The notes below the pieces were generated by a model, which worked only from the letters and a program-made list of their open reading frames with translations, was not told where the DNA came from and ran no database searches. The position numbers and the translations under genes are program-made. 64,000 nucleotides of DNA, taken from positions 62,001 through 126,000 of the forward strand of contig NZ_LT897781.1 of the NCBI RefSeq assembly GCF_900188315.1, written 5' to 3'. Numbering within the stretch: position 1 is the first letter of the stretch; each line of letters opens with the position of its first letter. This DNA comes from Marinobacter sp. es.042 (GTDB taxonomy: Bacteria; Pseudomonadota; Gammaproteobacteria; Pseudomonadales; Oleiphilaceae). This document shows positions 36,385 to 46,172 of the stretch, piece by piece.

Positions 36385-36678
36385 ATGAGTAAAGCGATTG
36401 TTCTGCTTGGAGACCTCGGCTCCGATCACGAAGGTTTCCCGCCCACGCCGGTGATTGCTGGTTCCCCCGATGTGCTGATTGATGGCAGGCCCGTTGCCCG
36501 GGTAGGCGACCCGCTGGCACCTCATTCCAAACCCAAGCATCCACCTCATCCGCGCACCATCACCGGTGGTTCGTCCACCGTCATGATCAACGGCAAACCG
36601 GCGGCGGTGACAGGCGGGGCTATTTCATGTGGCGGTGTGACTATTGGGTCGGGGTCTGTGGTGATTGGCGACAGTTAA
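36385..36678 (+). CDS. PAAR-domain protein
   Basis: A 97-residue PAAR protein: three short Gly/Pro-rich beta repeats (VIAGSPDVLIDGRPVARVGDP ; GGSSTVMINGKPAAVTGG ; CGGVTIGSGSVVIG) with the Asp/His/Cys residues that bind zinc at the tip. PAAR proteins sharpen the VgrG spike of type VI secretion systems and often carry effectors. This one has no extension, and no tss, vgrG or effector gene is in the window. I start it at 36385, with AAGGA 7 nt upstream. It stands alone between bioA and the convergent ABC transporter. Confidence 0.87.
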   Translation: MSKAIVLLGDLGSDHEGFPPTPVIAGSPDVLIDGRPVARVGDPLAPHSKPKHPPHPRTITGGSSTVMINGKPAAVTGGAISCGGVTIGSGSVVIGDS

Positions 36679-36679
36679 A

Positions 36680-36699
36680 AGCCCCCTTGGGCGGGGGCT
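36680..36699 (-). terminator. Intrinsic terminator of the amino-acid ABC operon
   Basis: AGCCCCC (36680-36686) and GGGGGCT (36693-36699) pair perfectly over a 6-nt loop. On the minus strand the stem is followed by TTTT, so it ends the ABC transporter operon; it also lies 1 bp after the PAAR stop. Confidence 0.75.
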
Positions 36700-36716
36700 C
36701 TCGGGGCTGGTCTGGC

Positions 36717-37463
36717 TCAGTGAGCCAGGACCCGCGAAAGAAACGCCTGGGTGCGCTCGTTCTGCGGGTTGTCGAACACATCGTCCGGTTTGCCCTGCTC
36801 CACAATCGCACCTTCGTGGATGTAGATCACGCGGTCGGCCACTTCACGGGCGAAGCCCATTTCGTGGGTCACGACCATCATGGTCATGCCTTCCTTCGCC
36901 AACTCCCGCATAACGTCCAGCACTTCACCGATCATTTCCGGGTCGAGTGCGGAGGTAGGTTCGTCGAACAGCATCAGGCGCGGTTCCATGGCCAGGGCCC
37001 GGGCGATCGCGACCCGCTGTTGTTGGCCGCCCGATAGCTGGCTGGGGTACTTGTCGGCCTGGTTGCCGATGCCTACCCGGTTCAGCAAACGCTCCGCGGT
37101 GGCGTTGGCGACGGTTTCCGGAGCATCCTTGACCTTCTTGGGCGCCAGCATGATATTCCTCTTCACCGTGAGGTGAGGGAAGAGGTTGAACTGCTGGAAT
37201 ACCATTCCAACTTCCTTGCGGATTTCAGCCAGAGCTTTGGGATTGCCGCTCTTGGGCGCGAGCTGCTGGCCGTCCACTTCCAGTGTTCCGGATTCATATT
37301 CTTCAAGGCCGTTCACACAGCGAATCAGGGTGGATTTGCCGGAGCCGCTGGCGCCGATAATAACCACCACTTCGCCTTGCTCAACAGTAAGGTCAATATC
37401 TTTCAGGACATGCAGTTTGCCGAAGTACTTGTTCATGCCCTTCATTTTTACAATCTGAGTCAT
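36717..37463 (-). CDS. Polar amino-acid ABC transporter, ATP-binding subunit
   Basis: A 248-residue GlnQ-type ATPase that powers uptake of a polar amino acid. Walker A is GASGSGKST, the signature is LSGGQQQR, Walker B is [13 protein letters not shown] and the switch His is in [13 protein letters not shown] lies 10 nt before the ATG at 37463; longer frames read into the permease gene and are not credible. Last gene of the order binding protein - permease - ATPase, with a terminator just after. Confidence 0.95.
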   Translation of the reverse strand: MTQIVKMKGMNKYFGKLHVLKDIDLTVEQGEVVVIIGASGSGKSTLIRCVNGLEEYESGTLEVDGQQLAPKSGNPKALAEIRKEVGMVFQQFNLFPHLTVKRNIMLAPKKVKDAPETVANATAERLLNRVGIGNQADKYPSQLSGGQQQRVAIARALAMEPRLMLFDEPTSALDPEMIGEVLDVMRELAKEGMTMMVVTHEMGFAREVADRVIYIHEGAIVEQGKPDDVFDNPQNERTQAFLSRVLAH

Positions 37464-37476
37464 GGGTAACGTTCCT

Positions 37477-38148
37477 TCAGACAGAAGCCAGTCCGCGCCG
37501 CTCGACGAAGCGGAGAATGATGGACAGGGACAGGGTGATGGCGAGGTAGAGGATTGCGACCACGAAGTACACCTCGAACGCGGTAAACGTGTTGGCAATA
37601 TAGATCTGACCCTGGCGTACCAGTTCGCCCACGCCAATCACCGAGAACAGGGATGTGTCCTTGATGCTGACGATAGCCTGGTTGCCCAGCGGCGGAATCA
37701 TCCGGCGGAACGCCTGAGGCCACACGACAGACCAGAAGGTCTGGGTACGGGACAGCCCCAGAGAGAGACCGGCCTCGGTCTGGCCTTTATCGATGGACTG
37801 AACACCACCGCGGACCACCTCGGATATGTAGGCGCCGGAGTTCAAAGCGATGGCCGCGATGCCGGCCGTCAACGGATCAATGGGACCGCCGATCAGGTCG
37901 GGCAGGCCGTAGAAGATAAACAGGACCTGAACCAGGATCGGAGTGCCGCGAAAGATTTCGATGTAGGCGGTTGCCGGCCACCGCAGGAACCACTTCTTGT
38001 TGATGCTCAGCAGGCCAAAGAAAATGCCCAGAGCAAAACCGATCAGAAGACCGCCGAAGGAAATCAGCAGGGTGTAGGGGATCCCTTTTATCAGAAAAGG
38101 GATAGAGTCGATGGCTGCCTGCCAGTCGAACTGAAACTGGAATTCCAC
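37477..38148 (-). CDS. Polar amino-acid ABC transporter, permease
   Basis: A 223-residue inner-membrane permease of the HisM/GlnP type with about five membrane segments. The EAA loop ([26 protein letters not shown]) shows the ATPase contact site. With only one permease gene, a homodimer is expected, as in GlnP. It lies 13 bp before the ATPase gene and 91 bp after the binding-protein gene. Confidence 0.93.
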   Translation of the reverse strand: MEFQFQFDWQAAIDSIPFLIKGIPYTLLISFGGLLIGFALGIFFGLLSINKKWFLRWPATAYIEIFRGTPILVQVLFIFYGLPDLIGGPIDPLTAGIAAIALNSGAYISEVVRGGVQSIDKGQTEAGLSLGLSRTQTFWSVVWPQAFRRMIPPLGNQAIVSIKDTSLFSVIGVGELVRQGQIYIANTFTAFEVYFVVAILYLAITLSLSIILRFVERRGLASV

Positions 38149-38239
38149 AGTGAGAGTCTCCGCAGAGTTTTGGAGTCACGAAGTGCCGGGGCAGTGAAGC
38201 CCCGGCAAAGGGAATCAGACCTCTGGGGTCCGGGAGCCC

Positions 38240-38998
38240 TTACATGCCTTCGGGCATGGGGCCAAACCATTTTTCGTAGATGGTTTTGTAAGTACCATCT
38301 TCCTTCATTGCGGCAAGGGCTTCGTTTACATCATCAACCCACTCACTGCCACTCTTGAGGGCAATGCCATACTGCTGGCCTTCGTACAGCGGGCCGACGG
38401 TTGTCACCTTGCCTTCGCCTTTGGTGCGGGCAAAGTAGCCTACGTTTGGCGCATCGTAGAACACTGCATCAATGGCGCGGGACATCAGCGCCATGTACAT
38501 GTCAGAGCTGCCCGGGTAGGGGGTTACACCGTCATCGGCCTCAAGGTTCTTGACCAGGTAGTCATAACTGGTGCTACCAATCTTGGTGCCGATTTTCTTG
38601 CCTTCGAGGTCGTCGAATTCGCTAACGTCGTCATTACCCTCGCGAACGAGGATTCGCAGACCCGAATCGTAGTACGGGTCGGAGAAATCGACGATTTCTT
38701 CACGCTCTTCAGTAATCGTGATGCCGGCAATGGCAATGTCGACGTTGCCAGTTTGCAGCGCCGGGATGATGCCATTGAAGTCCATGGTGTTGAGGTCAAT
38801 TTCGAAACCTGCACGGTCGGCTACCTCGCGGATGATCTCCATATCGAAACCGATCATCTCACCGGTTTCCTGGTCCATCATTTCAAACGGAACGAAACTC
38901 GGGTCAGTGACGACGCGCAGGGTTTCTGCGCTCACGGTTCCTGCGGCAACGGTCAGTGCCAGACTGGCGCTTACGGTCTTCAGCCACTTCGTGCTCAT
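38240..38998 (-). CDS. Polar amino-acid ABC transporter, periplasmic binding protein
   Basis: A 252-residue family 3 solute-binding protein. The signal peptide ends near VSA (residue 24). Mature features are TDPSFVPFEM, FDMEIIREVADRAG, DIAIAGITITEEREEIVDFSDPYY and a C-terminal TYKTIYEKWFG, all typical of glutamine/glutamate/arginine binders. The exact ligand is not predictable. First gene of the operon. Confidence 0.93.
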   Translation of the reverse strand: MSTKWLKTVSASLALTVAAGTVSAETLRVVTDPSFVPFEMMDQETGEMIGFDMEIIREVADRAGFEIDLNTMDFNGIIPALQTGNVDIAIAGITITEEREEIVDFSDPYYDSGLRILVREGNDDVSEFDDLEGKKIGTKIGSTSYDYLVKNLEADDGVTPYPGSSDMYMALMSRAIDAVFYDAPNVGYFARTKGEGKVTTVGPLYEGQQYGIALKSGSEWVDDVNEALAAMKEDGTYKTIYEKWFGPMPEGM

Positions 38999-39187
38999 AC
39001 ATTCTCCTTTTCTTTCTTATGAGGCTCCATTTGCCCGGTAAGGCAAGCCGGACCAATCACTGCTGTTGACGGCGATCTCCGGGGAGCGTTGATGGAACTG
39101 CATCGCATACACTTTAGACTATTACGCAGATGTATACAGGAAATCAAATGCTTGGCGGGGAGGTCCCGCCGGACGGGGAATAAAAAA

Positions 39188-39217
39188 GGGGTCAGATGAA
39201 AGCGTTCATCTGACCCC
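39188..39217 (-). repeat. Palindromic repeat copy 1, also a terminator for metF
   Basis: GGGGTCAGATGAA-AGCG-TTCATCTGACCCC, perfect 13-bp arms. On the minus strand it is followed by TTTTTT, so it makes an intrinsic terminator 33 bp after the metF stop. Copies 2 and 3 are at 47204-47233 and 62400-62428. Confidence 0.9.
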
Positions 39218-39249
39218 ATATTCACTGCGAGATTTGGTGCTTCCGTGCC

Positions 39250-40119
39250 TCAAAAAGCAATCTTCTCCCGCTCACTGATGCCCAGATTCTTCCAGATGCT
39301 GATGCTGGGCTCTACCTGATTCAGGGTGTAGAAATGCAAGCCCGGCGCGCCTGCTGCCAGGAGCTTCTCGCACATCTCAGTAACCATTTCCTCACCGAAC
39401 TTGCGGATGGAATCGCTGTCGTCGCCGTAGGCTTCGAGCTGTTTGCGAATCCAGCGAGGAATTTCCGCGCCGCACATGTCCGAAAAACGAACCAGGTTGG
39501 AGAAATTGACGATGGGCATGATGCCCGGTACCACCGGAATGGTAACGCCCATTTTCTCCAGCCGGTCGATGAAGTAGAAGTAGCTGTCTGCATTAAAGAA
39601 GTACTGGGTGATGGCGCTGTTCGCACCGGCCTGAACCTTGCGTGCAAAGTTCTTCAGATCTTCTTCGGCGTTGCGGGCCTGAGGATGAAACTCAGGGTAC
39701 GCGGCTACTTCCAGGTTAAAGGTATCGCCGCTGTGCTCGCGGATAAACTCCACCAGCTCGTTGGCATAGCGCAGCTCACCGGCGGCTCCCATACCCGAGG
39801 GCATGTCGCCCCGCAGGGCGACAATCCGGTTGATTCCGTGCTCCCGGTACAGATCCAGCAGCTCGCCGATTTCCTGGCGGGTGCCCCCGACGCAGGAAAG
39901 ATGAGGTGCCGTGGAAATGCCCTGGCTATGCAGGTTGAGCACGGTCTCGATGGTACGGTCCCGGGTGGAACCACCGGCGCCGAAGGTAACCGAGAAAAAG
40001 TCCGGGTTCACCTCGGCCAGCTGGTTGCGCACGTTCTGCAGCTTTTCCTTGCCCTGGTCCGTCTTGGGCGGGAAAAACTCAAAGCTGAAACGGCGCTTGA
40101 ACTGTTTCTGGGATTGCAT
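39250..40119 (-). CDS. metF: 5,10-methylenetetrahydrofolate reductase
   Basis: A 289-residue FAD enzyme that makes 5-methyl-THF, the methyl donor for methionine synthesis. It has RFSFEFFPPKT near the N-terminus, FSVTFGAGGSTRDRT and the later QYFFNAD stretch. It starts 12 bp after ahcY, the last gene of metK-ahcY-metF. Together they run the SAM cycle: SAM made by MetK, SAH cleared by AhcY, homocysteine remethylated with MetF product (the synthase is not in the window). Confidence 0.96.
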   Translation of the reverse strand: MQSQKQFKRRFSFEFFPPKTDQGKEKLQNVRNQLAEVNPDFFSVTFGAGGSTRDRTIETVLNLHSQGISTAPHLSCVGGTRQEIGELLDLYREHGINRIVALRGDMPSGMGAAGELRYANELVEFIREHSGDTFNLEVAAYPEFHPQARNAEEDLKNFARKVQAGANSAITQYFFNADSYFYFIDRLEKMGVTIPVVPGIMPIVNFSNLVRFSDMCGAEIPRWIRKQLEAYGDDSDSIRKFGEEMVTEMCEKLLAAGAPGLHFYTLNQVEPSISIWKNLGISEREKIAF

Positions 40120-40131
40120 CTGTTTACCCGA

Positions 40132-41526
40132 TCAGTACTTGTAGCTTTCTGGCTTGTACGGGCCTTCGACAGGTACACCGATGTATTTGGCCTGCTCCGG
40201 CGTCATCTTGGTGATAACACCACCAAAGCCTTCCACCATGGCCCGAGCCACTTCCTCGTCCAGGTGCTTGGGCAGAACCTGAACGTATACGCCTTTCTCG
40301 CGGGCATCTTCCGGCAGATCGGCGAACTTGCGCTCGAACAGATACATCTGGGCCAGAACCTGGTTGGCAAAGGAGCCATCCATGATCCGTGACGGGTGAC
40401 CGGTGGCGTTGCCCAGATTCACCAGACGGCCTTCGGACAGCAGGATCAGGTGGTCGTTGGTGGCCTTGTCGCGGTAAACAACGTGCACCTGTGGCTTCAC
40501 CTCGTCCCATTCCCAGTTCTTGCGCATGAAGGCGGTATCGATCTCGTTGTCAAAGTGACCGATGTTGCACACCACGGCACCGCTTTTCAGGGCTTTGAGC
40601 ATATGCGCGTCGCACACGTTCATGTTGCCGGTGGTGGTGACCAGCAGATCGGTGTTCTGCAGCAGGTCGCGGTTCACGGCAGACTCGGTTCCGGTGTTCA
40701 CGCCGTCAATGTACGGAGACACGACTTCGAACCCGTCCATGCAGGCCTGCATGGCACAGATGGGGTCGGCCTCGGTCACTTTTACAATCATGCCTTCCTG
40801 GCGCAGCGAAGCCGCAGAGCCCTTGCCGACATCACCATAGCCGATCACCAGGGCTTTCTTGCCTGCCATCAGGTGGTCGGTAGCGCGCTTGATGGCGTCA
40901 TTCAGGCTGTGGCGACAACCGTATTTGTTGTCGTTCTTGGCCTTGGTGACCGCGTCGTTCACGTTGATGGCCGGCACCTTCAGAGTGCCCTCGCGCAGCA
41001 TTTCCTGAAGACGATGCACACCGGTGGTGGTTTCTTCGGTCACGCCGTGGCAGTTAGCCAGGATTTCCGGGTACTTCTCATGGAGCAGGGCGGTCAGATC
41101 GCCGCCGTCGTCCAGAATCATGTTCGGTTCCCAGCCGTCCACATCGGCTCCGACCGTGCGCTCCAGGCACCAGTCGTATTCTTCGTCGGTTTCGCCTTTC
41201 CAGGCAAACACGGGAATGCCCTGCGCGGCGATGGCGGCCGCGGCCTGGTCCTGGGTGGAGAAGATGTTGCACGAGGACCAGCGTACGTTCGCACCCAGTT
41301 CAACCAGCGTCTCGATCAGCACGGCGGTCTGGATGGTCATGTGGATACAGCCCATCACATTGGCGCCTTTCAGAGGCTGCTCGGCTTTGTACTTCTCGCG
41401 GAGCTTAATCAGGGCCGGCATTTCGCCTTCAGCGATGTTGATTTCCTTGCGGCCCCAGCCGGCCAGGGAAATATCGCGAACTTTGTAGTCATCAAAGCTG
41501 TTCAGCTTTTCTGCGGGAGTGCTCAT
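40132..41526 (-). CDS. ahcY: S-adenosylhomocysteine hydrolase
   Basis: A 464-residue NAD-dependent enzyme that splits SAH into adenosine and homocysteine, relieving inhibition of methyltransferases. The NAD motif is [14 protein letters not shown]. The substrate region [13 protein letters not shown] and the C-terminal [22 protein letters not shown] region (Lys and Tyr contacting NAD) are intact. The about 40-residue insertion common in bacterial forms is present. A 68-nt gap with a hairpin separates it from metK. Confidence 0.97.
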   Translation of the reverse strand: MSTPAEKLNSFDDYKVRDISLAGWGRKEINIAEGEMPALIKLREKYKAEQPLKGANVMGCIHMTIQTAVLIETLVELGANVRWSSCNIFSTQDQAAAAIAAQGIPVFAWKGETDEEYDWCLERTVGADVDGWEPNMILDDGGDLTALLHEKYPEILANCHGVTEETTTGVHRLQEMLREGTLKVPAINVNDAVTKAKNDNKYGCRHSLNDAIKRATDHLMAGKKALVIGYGDVGKGSAASLRQEGMIVKVTEADPICAMQACMDGFEVVSPYIDGVNTGTESAVNRDLLQNTDLLVTTTGNMNVCDAHMLKALKSGAVVCNIGHFDNEIDTAFMRKNWEWDEVKPQVHVVYRDKATNDHLILLSEGRLVNLGNATGHPSRIMDGSFANQVLAQMYLFERKFADLPEDAREKGVYVQVLPKHLDEEVARAMVEGFGGVITKMTPEQAKYIGVPVEGPYKPESYKY

Positions 41527-41559
41527 GGTGTTCTCCTGTCATTTCAATCAGTTTGGCTT

Positions 41560-41585
41560 GGGCGTATGCCTGATGACATACGCCC
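41560..41585 (-). other. Intercistronic hairpin between metK and ahcY
   Basis: GGGCGTATG (41560-41568) pairs perfectly with CATACGCCC (41577-41585) over an 8-nt loop. No T-run follows on the minus strand, so it is more likely an RNA processing or stability element than a terminator. It does not match the SAH riboswitch as I know it. Confidence 0.6.
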
Positions 41586-41594
41586 GAAATCGAT

Positions 41595-42785
41595 TTAGAT
41601 ACCAGCCGCATCTTTCAGGGCCGCGGCGCGATCGGTCTTTTCCCACGGGAAGGCGGTAAAGGTCTTGCCGCCGACCGTCATTTCGTAGGGGTCGCGACCA
41701 AAGTGGCCGTAGGCGGCCGTTGCCCGATACATCGGATGCAGCAGGTCGAGCATGTTGGTAATCGCATACGGACGCAGATCGAAGTTCTGGCGTACCAGTT
41801 CAATGATCTTGTCGTCGCTGATCTTGCCGGTTCCGAAGGTGTTCAGGGAGATCGACGTCGGTTGGGCCACGCCGATGGCGTAGGACACCTGGATCTCGCA
41901 CTTGTCGGCCAGGCCGGCGGCGACGATGTTTTTGGCTACGTAACGGCCGGCATAGGCGGCGGAGCGGTCCACCTTGGAGGGATCCTTGCCCGAGAACGCA
42001 CCGCCACCGTGGCGTGCCATGCCGCCGTAGGTGTCGACGATGATCTTGCGGCCGGTCAGGCCACAGTCACCAACGGGGCCACCGATCACAAACTTGCCGG
42101 TCGGGTTGATGTGGAATTGAGTGTCCTTGTGCAGCAGCTCAGGCGGCAAGGCGTGCTTGACGATCAGTTCCATCACCGCTTCTTTCAGATCTTCCTGGGT
42201 CACGTCCTCATCGTGCTGGGTGGACAGAACCACCGCGTCGATACCGGCAACCCGGCCGTTTTCGTAGCGGCAGGTCACCTGGCTCTTGGCGTCCGGGCGC
42301 AGCCACGGCAGCAGGCCACTCTTGCGGGCCTCGGCCTGGCGCTGCACCAGACGGTGAGAGAAAGTGATCGGTGCCGGCATGAGTACGTCGGTTTCGTTGC
42401 TGGCATAGCCAAACATTAGGCCCTGATCGCCGGCACCCTGGTCTTCAGGCTTCTGGCGATCAACGCCCTGGGCGATATCGACGGACTGCTTGCCGATAAT
42501 GTTGATGATGCCGCAGGTGTCGCCGTCGTAGCCCACTTTCGAGGAGGTGTAGCCAATGTCCTTGATGACGCCGCGCACCAGGTCTTCCAGATCCACCCAG
42601 GCGCTGGTGGTGATCTCACCGCCAACGATGGCAACACCGGTTTTTACCATGGTCTCGCAGGCAACACGGGCATGGGGATCGTCGGTCAGGATGGCGTCCA
42701 GCACGGCATCAGAGATCTGGTCTGCCAGTTTGTCCGGATGGCCTTCAGAGACCGATTCGGAAGTGAAGATGTTGTAGTCAGCCAT
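41595..42785 (-). CDS. metK: S-adenosylmethionine synthetase
   Basis: A 396-residue enzyme that makes SAM from methionine and ATP. Motifs are [16 protein letters not shown], the hexapeptide GAGDQG, and the P-loop-like [22 protein letters not shown] lies about 8 nt before the ATG (42785). First gene of metK-ahcY-metF. It is preceded by an ATATCAA-N6-TTGATAT palindrome and a second inverted repeat, and follows the regulator gene on the same strand. Confidence 0.98.
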   Translation of the reverse strand: MADYNIFTSESVSEGHPDKLADQISDAVLDAILTDDPHARVACETMVKTGVAIVGGEITTSAWVDLEDLVRGVIKDIGYTSSKVGYDGDTCGIINIIGKQSVDIAQGVDRQKPEDQGAGDQGLMFGYASNETDVLMPAPITFSHRLVQRQAEARKSGLLPWLRPDAKSQVTCRYENGRVAGIDAVVLSTQHDEDVTQEDLKEAVMELIVKHALPPELLHKDTQFHINPTGKFVIGGPVGDCGLTGRKIIVDTYGGMARHGGGAFSGKDPSKVDRSAAYAGRYVAKNIVAAGLADKCEIQVSYAIGVAQPTSISLNTFGTGKISDDKIIELVRQNFDLRPYAITNMLDLLHPMYRATAAYGHFGRDPYEMTVGGKTFTAFPWEKTDRAAALKDAAGI

Positions 42786-42876
42786 AGCACATGCTCCTCT
42801 GTGAGCGATTCAAATTCAGGCCGGTAAGCGGTTTTCTTAAAGCGCTTTCCGGTATCCGGTTTGTTGATCTGTGTGA

Positions 42877-42898
42877 GGATACGTAAAACTACGTATCC
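42877..42898. promoter_or_regulatory. Inverted repeat in the metK leader
   Basis: GGATACGTA-AAAC-TACGTATCC, perfect 9-bp arms, lies 2 bp from the SahR-like palindrome and 92 bp before metK. It may be a leader hairpin or the end structure of the regulator transcript, although no T-run follows. Confidence 0.5.
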
Positions 42899-42900
42899 GT

Positions 42901-42920
42901 ATATCAAAATTTGTTGATAT
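42901..42920. promoter_or_regulatory. SahR-like operator upstream of metK
   Basis: ATATCAA-AATTTG-TTGATAT, perfect 7-bp arms. The same arms and spacing occur at 43979-43998 upstream of the regulator gene. It sits between the regulator stop and metK, suited to control of metK-ahcY-metF. Confidence 0.75.
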
Positions 42921-42934
42921 TGCGATCCAGGTCG

Positions 42935-43927
42935 TCAAATCTGACCGCTGTGTTTCCAGAATTCCCGAACCTGGATCTGGAACCCGTTCCGCAAGCCGAT
43001 AAACAGCTGTTCTCCGGCAACCAGGCCGGCGTCCGCGGCCCAGGTGGTAAGTTCTTCCGGCTCAAACCCAAGCCAGAGATCACCGCAGTTCGCCTTTGCC
43101 CAGTCCTGGTCGTGACTGCACAGGTCGCTGATTACGAAGCAGCCACCGTTGTTTATCAAAGCCGCGGCATCAAGGAAGATGTCAGCGGGGCTGGGCACGT
43201 GATGCAGAACCATATTCGCAACGACCAGGTCGAAGGCGTCGCCCCTGGCCAGCAGGGTGTCGGTAACACCTTCTATCAGGTCGATGTTGTTCAGCCGTTC
43301 ATCAATGCAGGTGCGGGTGGCCTTGGCCAGCATGTCCCGGCTGTTATCCAGAGCAACCACATGCCCACAAAGCTCTGCCAGAACCGGCAGGAAGGCACCT
43401 TCGCCGGGGCCGATTTCCAGTGCGGCCTGCCATTGATGTTTGCGGGACCTTTTGCGGATCATTTCCGCGACCGGCTCCGCGTAAAGATCAAAGGCGGCGA
43501 TCAGTTCCTGCTGCTCGCGGAACTGCTCCGCATGCCGGGCGAAAAAAGCCTGGGACTGGTCTGCGCGTTGTGTGCGGATGGACTCAATGCGCTCCTGCAG
43601 ATGTGGAGGCAATGGCACCCGGTCTACCGCTTCAAATATCTGCCGGATGGTCTGGTCGGTTGGCTTGTCGCTGTCCAGGTGCAGCGGGCGGCGATAGAAA
43701 ATCGCATTGCCTTCACGCTGGGGCTCAAGCAGACCAGCCTTGTTCATTACCTTCAGGTGGTGACTCATGCCGGACTGGCGCATATCAAACAACTGGCTGA
43801 GCTCCAGAACTCCGAACGTATCCCGTCTCAACACACGCAGAATCTCCAGGCGCAATGGGTCCCCGCCCGCTTTGAAGATCGGGGCCAGTGCGTCTACGGA
43901 GGACAGGTTATCGGCGTGTGTGTTCAT
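42935..43927 (-). CDS. sahR: ArsR-type regulator fused to a SAM methyltransferase fold, SahR-like
   Basis: A 330-residue two-domain protein. The N-terminal ArsR winged helix (about 10-95: DALAPIFKAGGDPLRLEILR ... SGMSHHLKVMNKAGLL) is followed by a class I methyltransferase fold with the SAM motif LEIGPGEGAFLP (about 172) and FDLVVANMVLHHV. SahR regulators of the ArsR family are known to control SAM-cycle genes in response to SAH, and the position beside metK-ahcY-metF fits. The methyltransferase domain probably senses SAM or SAH rather than acting as an enzyme; that is inference. Start choice between 43927 and 43936 is open; neither has a ribosome site. Confidence 0.8.
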   Translation of the reverse strand: MNTHADNLSSVDALAPIFKAGGDPLRLEILRVLRRDTFGVLELSQLFDMRQSGMSHHLKVMNKAGLLEPQREGNAIFYRRPLHLDSDKPTDQTIRQIFEAVDRVPLPPHLQERIESIRTQRADQSQAFFARHAEQFREQQELIAAFDLYAEPVAEMIRKRSRKHQWQAALEIGPGEGAFLPVLAELCGHVVALDNSRDMLAKATRTCIDERLNNIDLIEGVTDTLLARGDAFDLVVANMVLHHVPSPADIFLDAAALINNGGCFVISDLCSHDQDWAKANCGDLWLGFEPEELTTWAADAGLVAGEQLFIGLRNGFQIQVREFWKHSGQI

Positions 43928-43978
43928 GGATGTCATGGAAACGAAGTGTAGGGGGCTTCGGGTGGTCAATCAATAGGC

Positions 43979-43998
43979 ATATCAAAAAATTTTGATAT
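43979..43998. promoter_or_regulatory. SahR-like operator upstream of the regulator gene
   Basis: ATATCAA-AAAATT-TTGATAT, identical arms and spacing to the site upstream of metK. It lies 52 bp before the regulator gene (autoregulation) and 173 bp before the divergent tkt. Confidence 0.75.
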
Positions 43999-44171
43999 AG
44001 ATTTATCGTTCTTTGAAATCAGACCTTTCGGAAATCCACAGGCAAACAATCGTGAAACAGGCACATGCCGATTTGCCCCGGCACATACTAATCGGCGAAA
44101 ATACGCGCCTCATTTTGATCGCCCTTTAATCACTACGAATTCTTTTCCTGCAAAACACTGGAGAAACGTCA

Positions 44172-46172
44172 ATGCCGTCTCGTAAAGATCTCGCCAACGC
44201 CATTCGCGCGCTGAGCATGGATGCGGTTCAGAAAGCCAAGTCCGGCCACCCGGGTGCGCCCATGGGTATGGCGGATATCGCCGAGGTACTGTGGAACGAC
44301 TACCTGAGCCACAACCCGGCCAACCCTCAGTGGGCCAACCGGGACCGCTTCGTGCTGTCCAACGGTCACGGCTCCATGCTGCAGTACTCCCTGCTGCACC
44401 TGAGCGGGTACGACGTTTCCATCGAAGACATCAAGAACTTCCGCCAGCTGCATTCCAAGACGCCGGGCCACCCCGAGTACGGCTACACCCCGGGTATTGA
44501 AACCACCACCGGTCCCCTGGGCCAGGGCATTGCCAACGCCGTTGGTTTTGCCATTGCCGAGAAGTCCCTGGCAGCGCAGTTCAACCGTCCGGGCCACGAG
44601 ATTGTTGATCACTACACCTACGCGTTCCTCGGCGACGGCTGCCTCATGGAAGGTATCTCTCACGAAGTGGCTTCCCTGGCGGGCACCCTGGGCCTCGGCA
44701 AGCTTGTGTTCTTCTACGACGACAACGGAATCTCCATCGATGGCGAAGTGGATGGCTGGTTTACTGATAACACCCCGCAGCGTTTCGAGTCTTACGGCTG
44801 GCAGGTGATTCCCGCAGTCGACGGCCATGATGCTGACGCCATTCGCGCCGCGATCGAAGCCGCTCGCGCCAACACCGAGCAGCCCACGCTGATCTGCTGC
44901 AAGACCATCATCGGCTTCGGTTCCCCGAACAAACAGGGCAAGGAAAGCTGTCACGGTGCCCCCCTGGGTGACGACGAAATCACCCTGACCCGCGAGCAGT
45001 TGGGCTGGCAGTACGGTCCGTTCGAAATCCCGGCCGACATTGCCAGTGCCTGGAATGCCCGTGAAAAAGGTGGCGCTGCCCAGTCCGAGTGGGAGCAGAA
45101 GTTTGCCGTCTACGAAAAGGCGGAGCCGGAACTGGCGGCTGAGTTCAAGCGCCGCATGGCTGGCGACCTGCCTGCCGACTTTGCCGAAAAAGCCCAGGCT
45201 TATATCCAGGAATGCCAGGACAAGGCCGAAACCGTGGCTTCCCGCAAGGCGTCCCAGAACACCCTGAACGCTTACGGCCCGCTGCTGCCGGAACTGATGG
45301 GCGGCTCTGCCGACCTCGCCGGCTCCAACCTGACCATCTGGTCCGACACCAAGGGTCTGACCAAGGAAGACGCCAGCGGTAACTACATCTACTACGGCGT
45401 TCGTGAATTCGGCATGGCCGCGATCATGAACGGCATCGCCCTGCACGGCGGTTTCGTCCCTTACGGCGCAACCTTCCTGATCTTCATGGAATACTGCCGC
45501 AACGCCGTGCGCATGGCAGCTTTGATGAAGCAGCGCTCCATCTTCGTGTTCACCCACGATTCCATCGGCCTGGGCGAAGACGGCCCGACCCATCAGCCGG
45601 TCGAACAGATGGCCAGCCTGCGCACCACGCCGAACATGAGCATGTGGCGTCCGGCGGATACTGTTGAATCTGCAGTGGCCTGGAAAGCAGCGCTTGAACG
45701 CACCGATGGCCCGACCGCCATGGTCTTTTCCCGTCAGGGGCTGCCGGCACAGCCGCGCGATGCCCAACAGTTGGCGGACGTAGCCAAGGGCGCCTATATC
45801 CTGTCAGACAGCGAAGGCACGCCGGACCTGATCCTGATTGCCACCGGCTCCGAAGTCGGCCTGGCGCAGGACGCGGCTGCCCAGCTTCGTGATCAGGGCA
45901 AGAACGTACGCGTGGTTTCCATGCCGTCCACCGACGTGTTCGACGCCCAGAGCACCGAGTACAAGCAGCAGGTCCTGCCGCTGGATGTCACCAACCGCAT
46001 TGCCATCGAAGCCGGCATTGCCGATTACTGGTACAAGTACGTTGGCCTGGACGGTCGCATCATCGGCATGACCACCTTCGGTGAGTCCGCGCCGGCCGGC
46101 GAGCTGTTCAAGGAATTCGGCTTTACCGTCGACAATGTCCTGGAAGTGGCTGCTGAGCTGCTGGACGCCTGA
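44172..46172 (+). CDS. tktA: Transketolase
   Basis: A 666-residue thiamine-diphosphate enzyme of the pentose phosphate pathway. ThDP/metal motif [18 protein letters not shown] (about 155), substrate histidines in [11 protein letters not shown] and [11 protein letters not shown], and the transketolase motif [12 protein letters not shown] are present. The ribosome site GGAG lies 8 nt before the ATG. First gene of tkt-epd-pgk-fba; its stop overlaps the epd start (TGATG). The gene has strong codon bias, as expected for a highly expressed enzyme. Confidence 0.97.
   Translation: MPSRKDLANAIRALSMDAVQKAKSGHPGAPMGMADIAEVLWNDYLSHNPANPQWANRDRFVLSNGHGSMLQYSLLHLSGYDVSIEDIKNFRQLHSKTPGHPEYGYTPGIETTTGPLGQGIANAVGFAIAEKSLAAQFNRPGHEIVDHYTYAFLGDGCLMEGISHEVASLAGTLGLGKLVFFYDDNGISIDGEVDGWFTDNTPQRFESYGWQVIPAVDGHDADAIRAAIEAARANTEQPTLICCKTIIGFGSPNKQGKESCHGAPLGDDEITLTREQLGWQYGPFEIPADIASAWNAREKGGAAQSEWEQKFAVYEKAEPELAAEFKRRMAGDLPADFAEKAQAYIQECQDKAETVASRKASQNTLNAYGPLLPELMGGSADLAGSNLTIWSDTKGLTKEDASGNYIYYGVREFGMAAIMNGIALHGGFVPYGATFLIFMEYCRNAVRMAALMKQRSIFVFTHDSIGLGEDGPTHQPVEQMASLRTTPNMSMWRPADTVESAVAWKAALERTDGPTAMVFSRQGLPAQPRDAQQLADVAKGAYILSDSEGTPDLILIATGSEVGLAQDAAAQLRDQGKNVRVVSMPSTDVFDAQSTEYKQQVLPLDVTNRIAIEAGIADYWYKYVGLDGRIIGMTTFGESAPAGELFKEFGFTVDNVLEVAAELLDA

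Noticed and set aside
41527..41594. Possible SAH riboswitch upstream of ahcY
   Set aside because: The gap is only 68 nt and holds a simple hairpin; I do not see the conserved core of that riboswitch.
40396..41598. A 400-codon + strand open frame over ahcY
   Set aside because: Antisense to ahcY with no family resemblance.
44075..44106. GCCGAT ... ATCGGC inverted repeat upstream of tkt
   Set aside because: Arms of only six bases with a long spacer are expected by chance in DNA of this composition.
44169..45767. A 532-codon open frame on the minus strand over tkt
   Set aside because: It is a shadow of a strongly biased, highly conserved gene; its translation has no recognisable domain.
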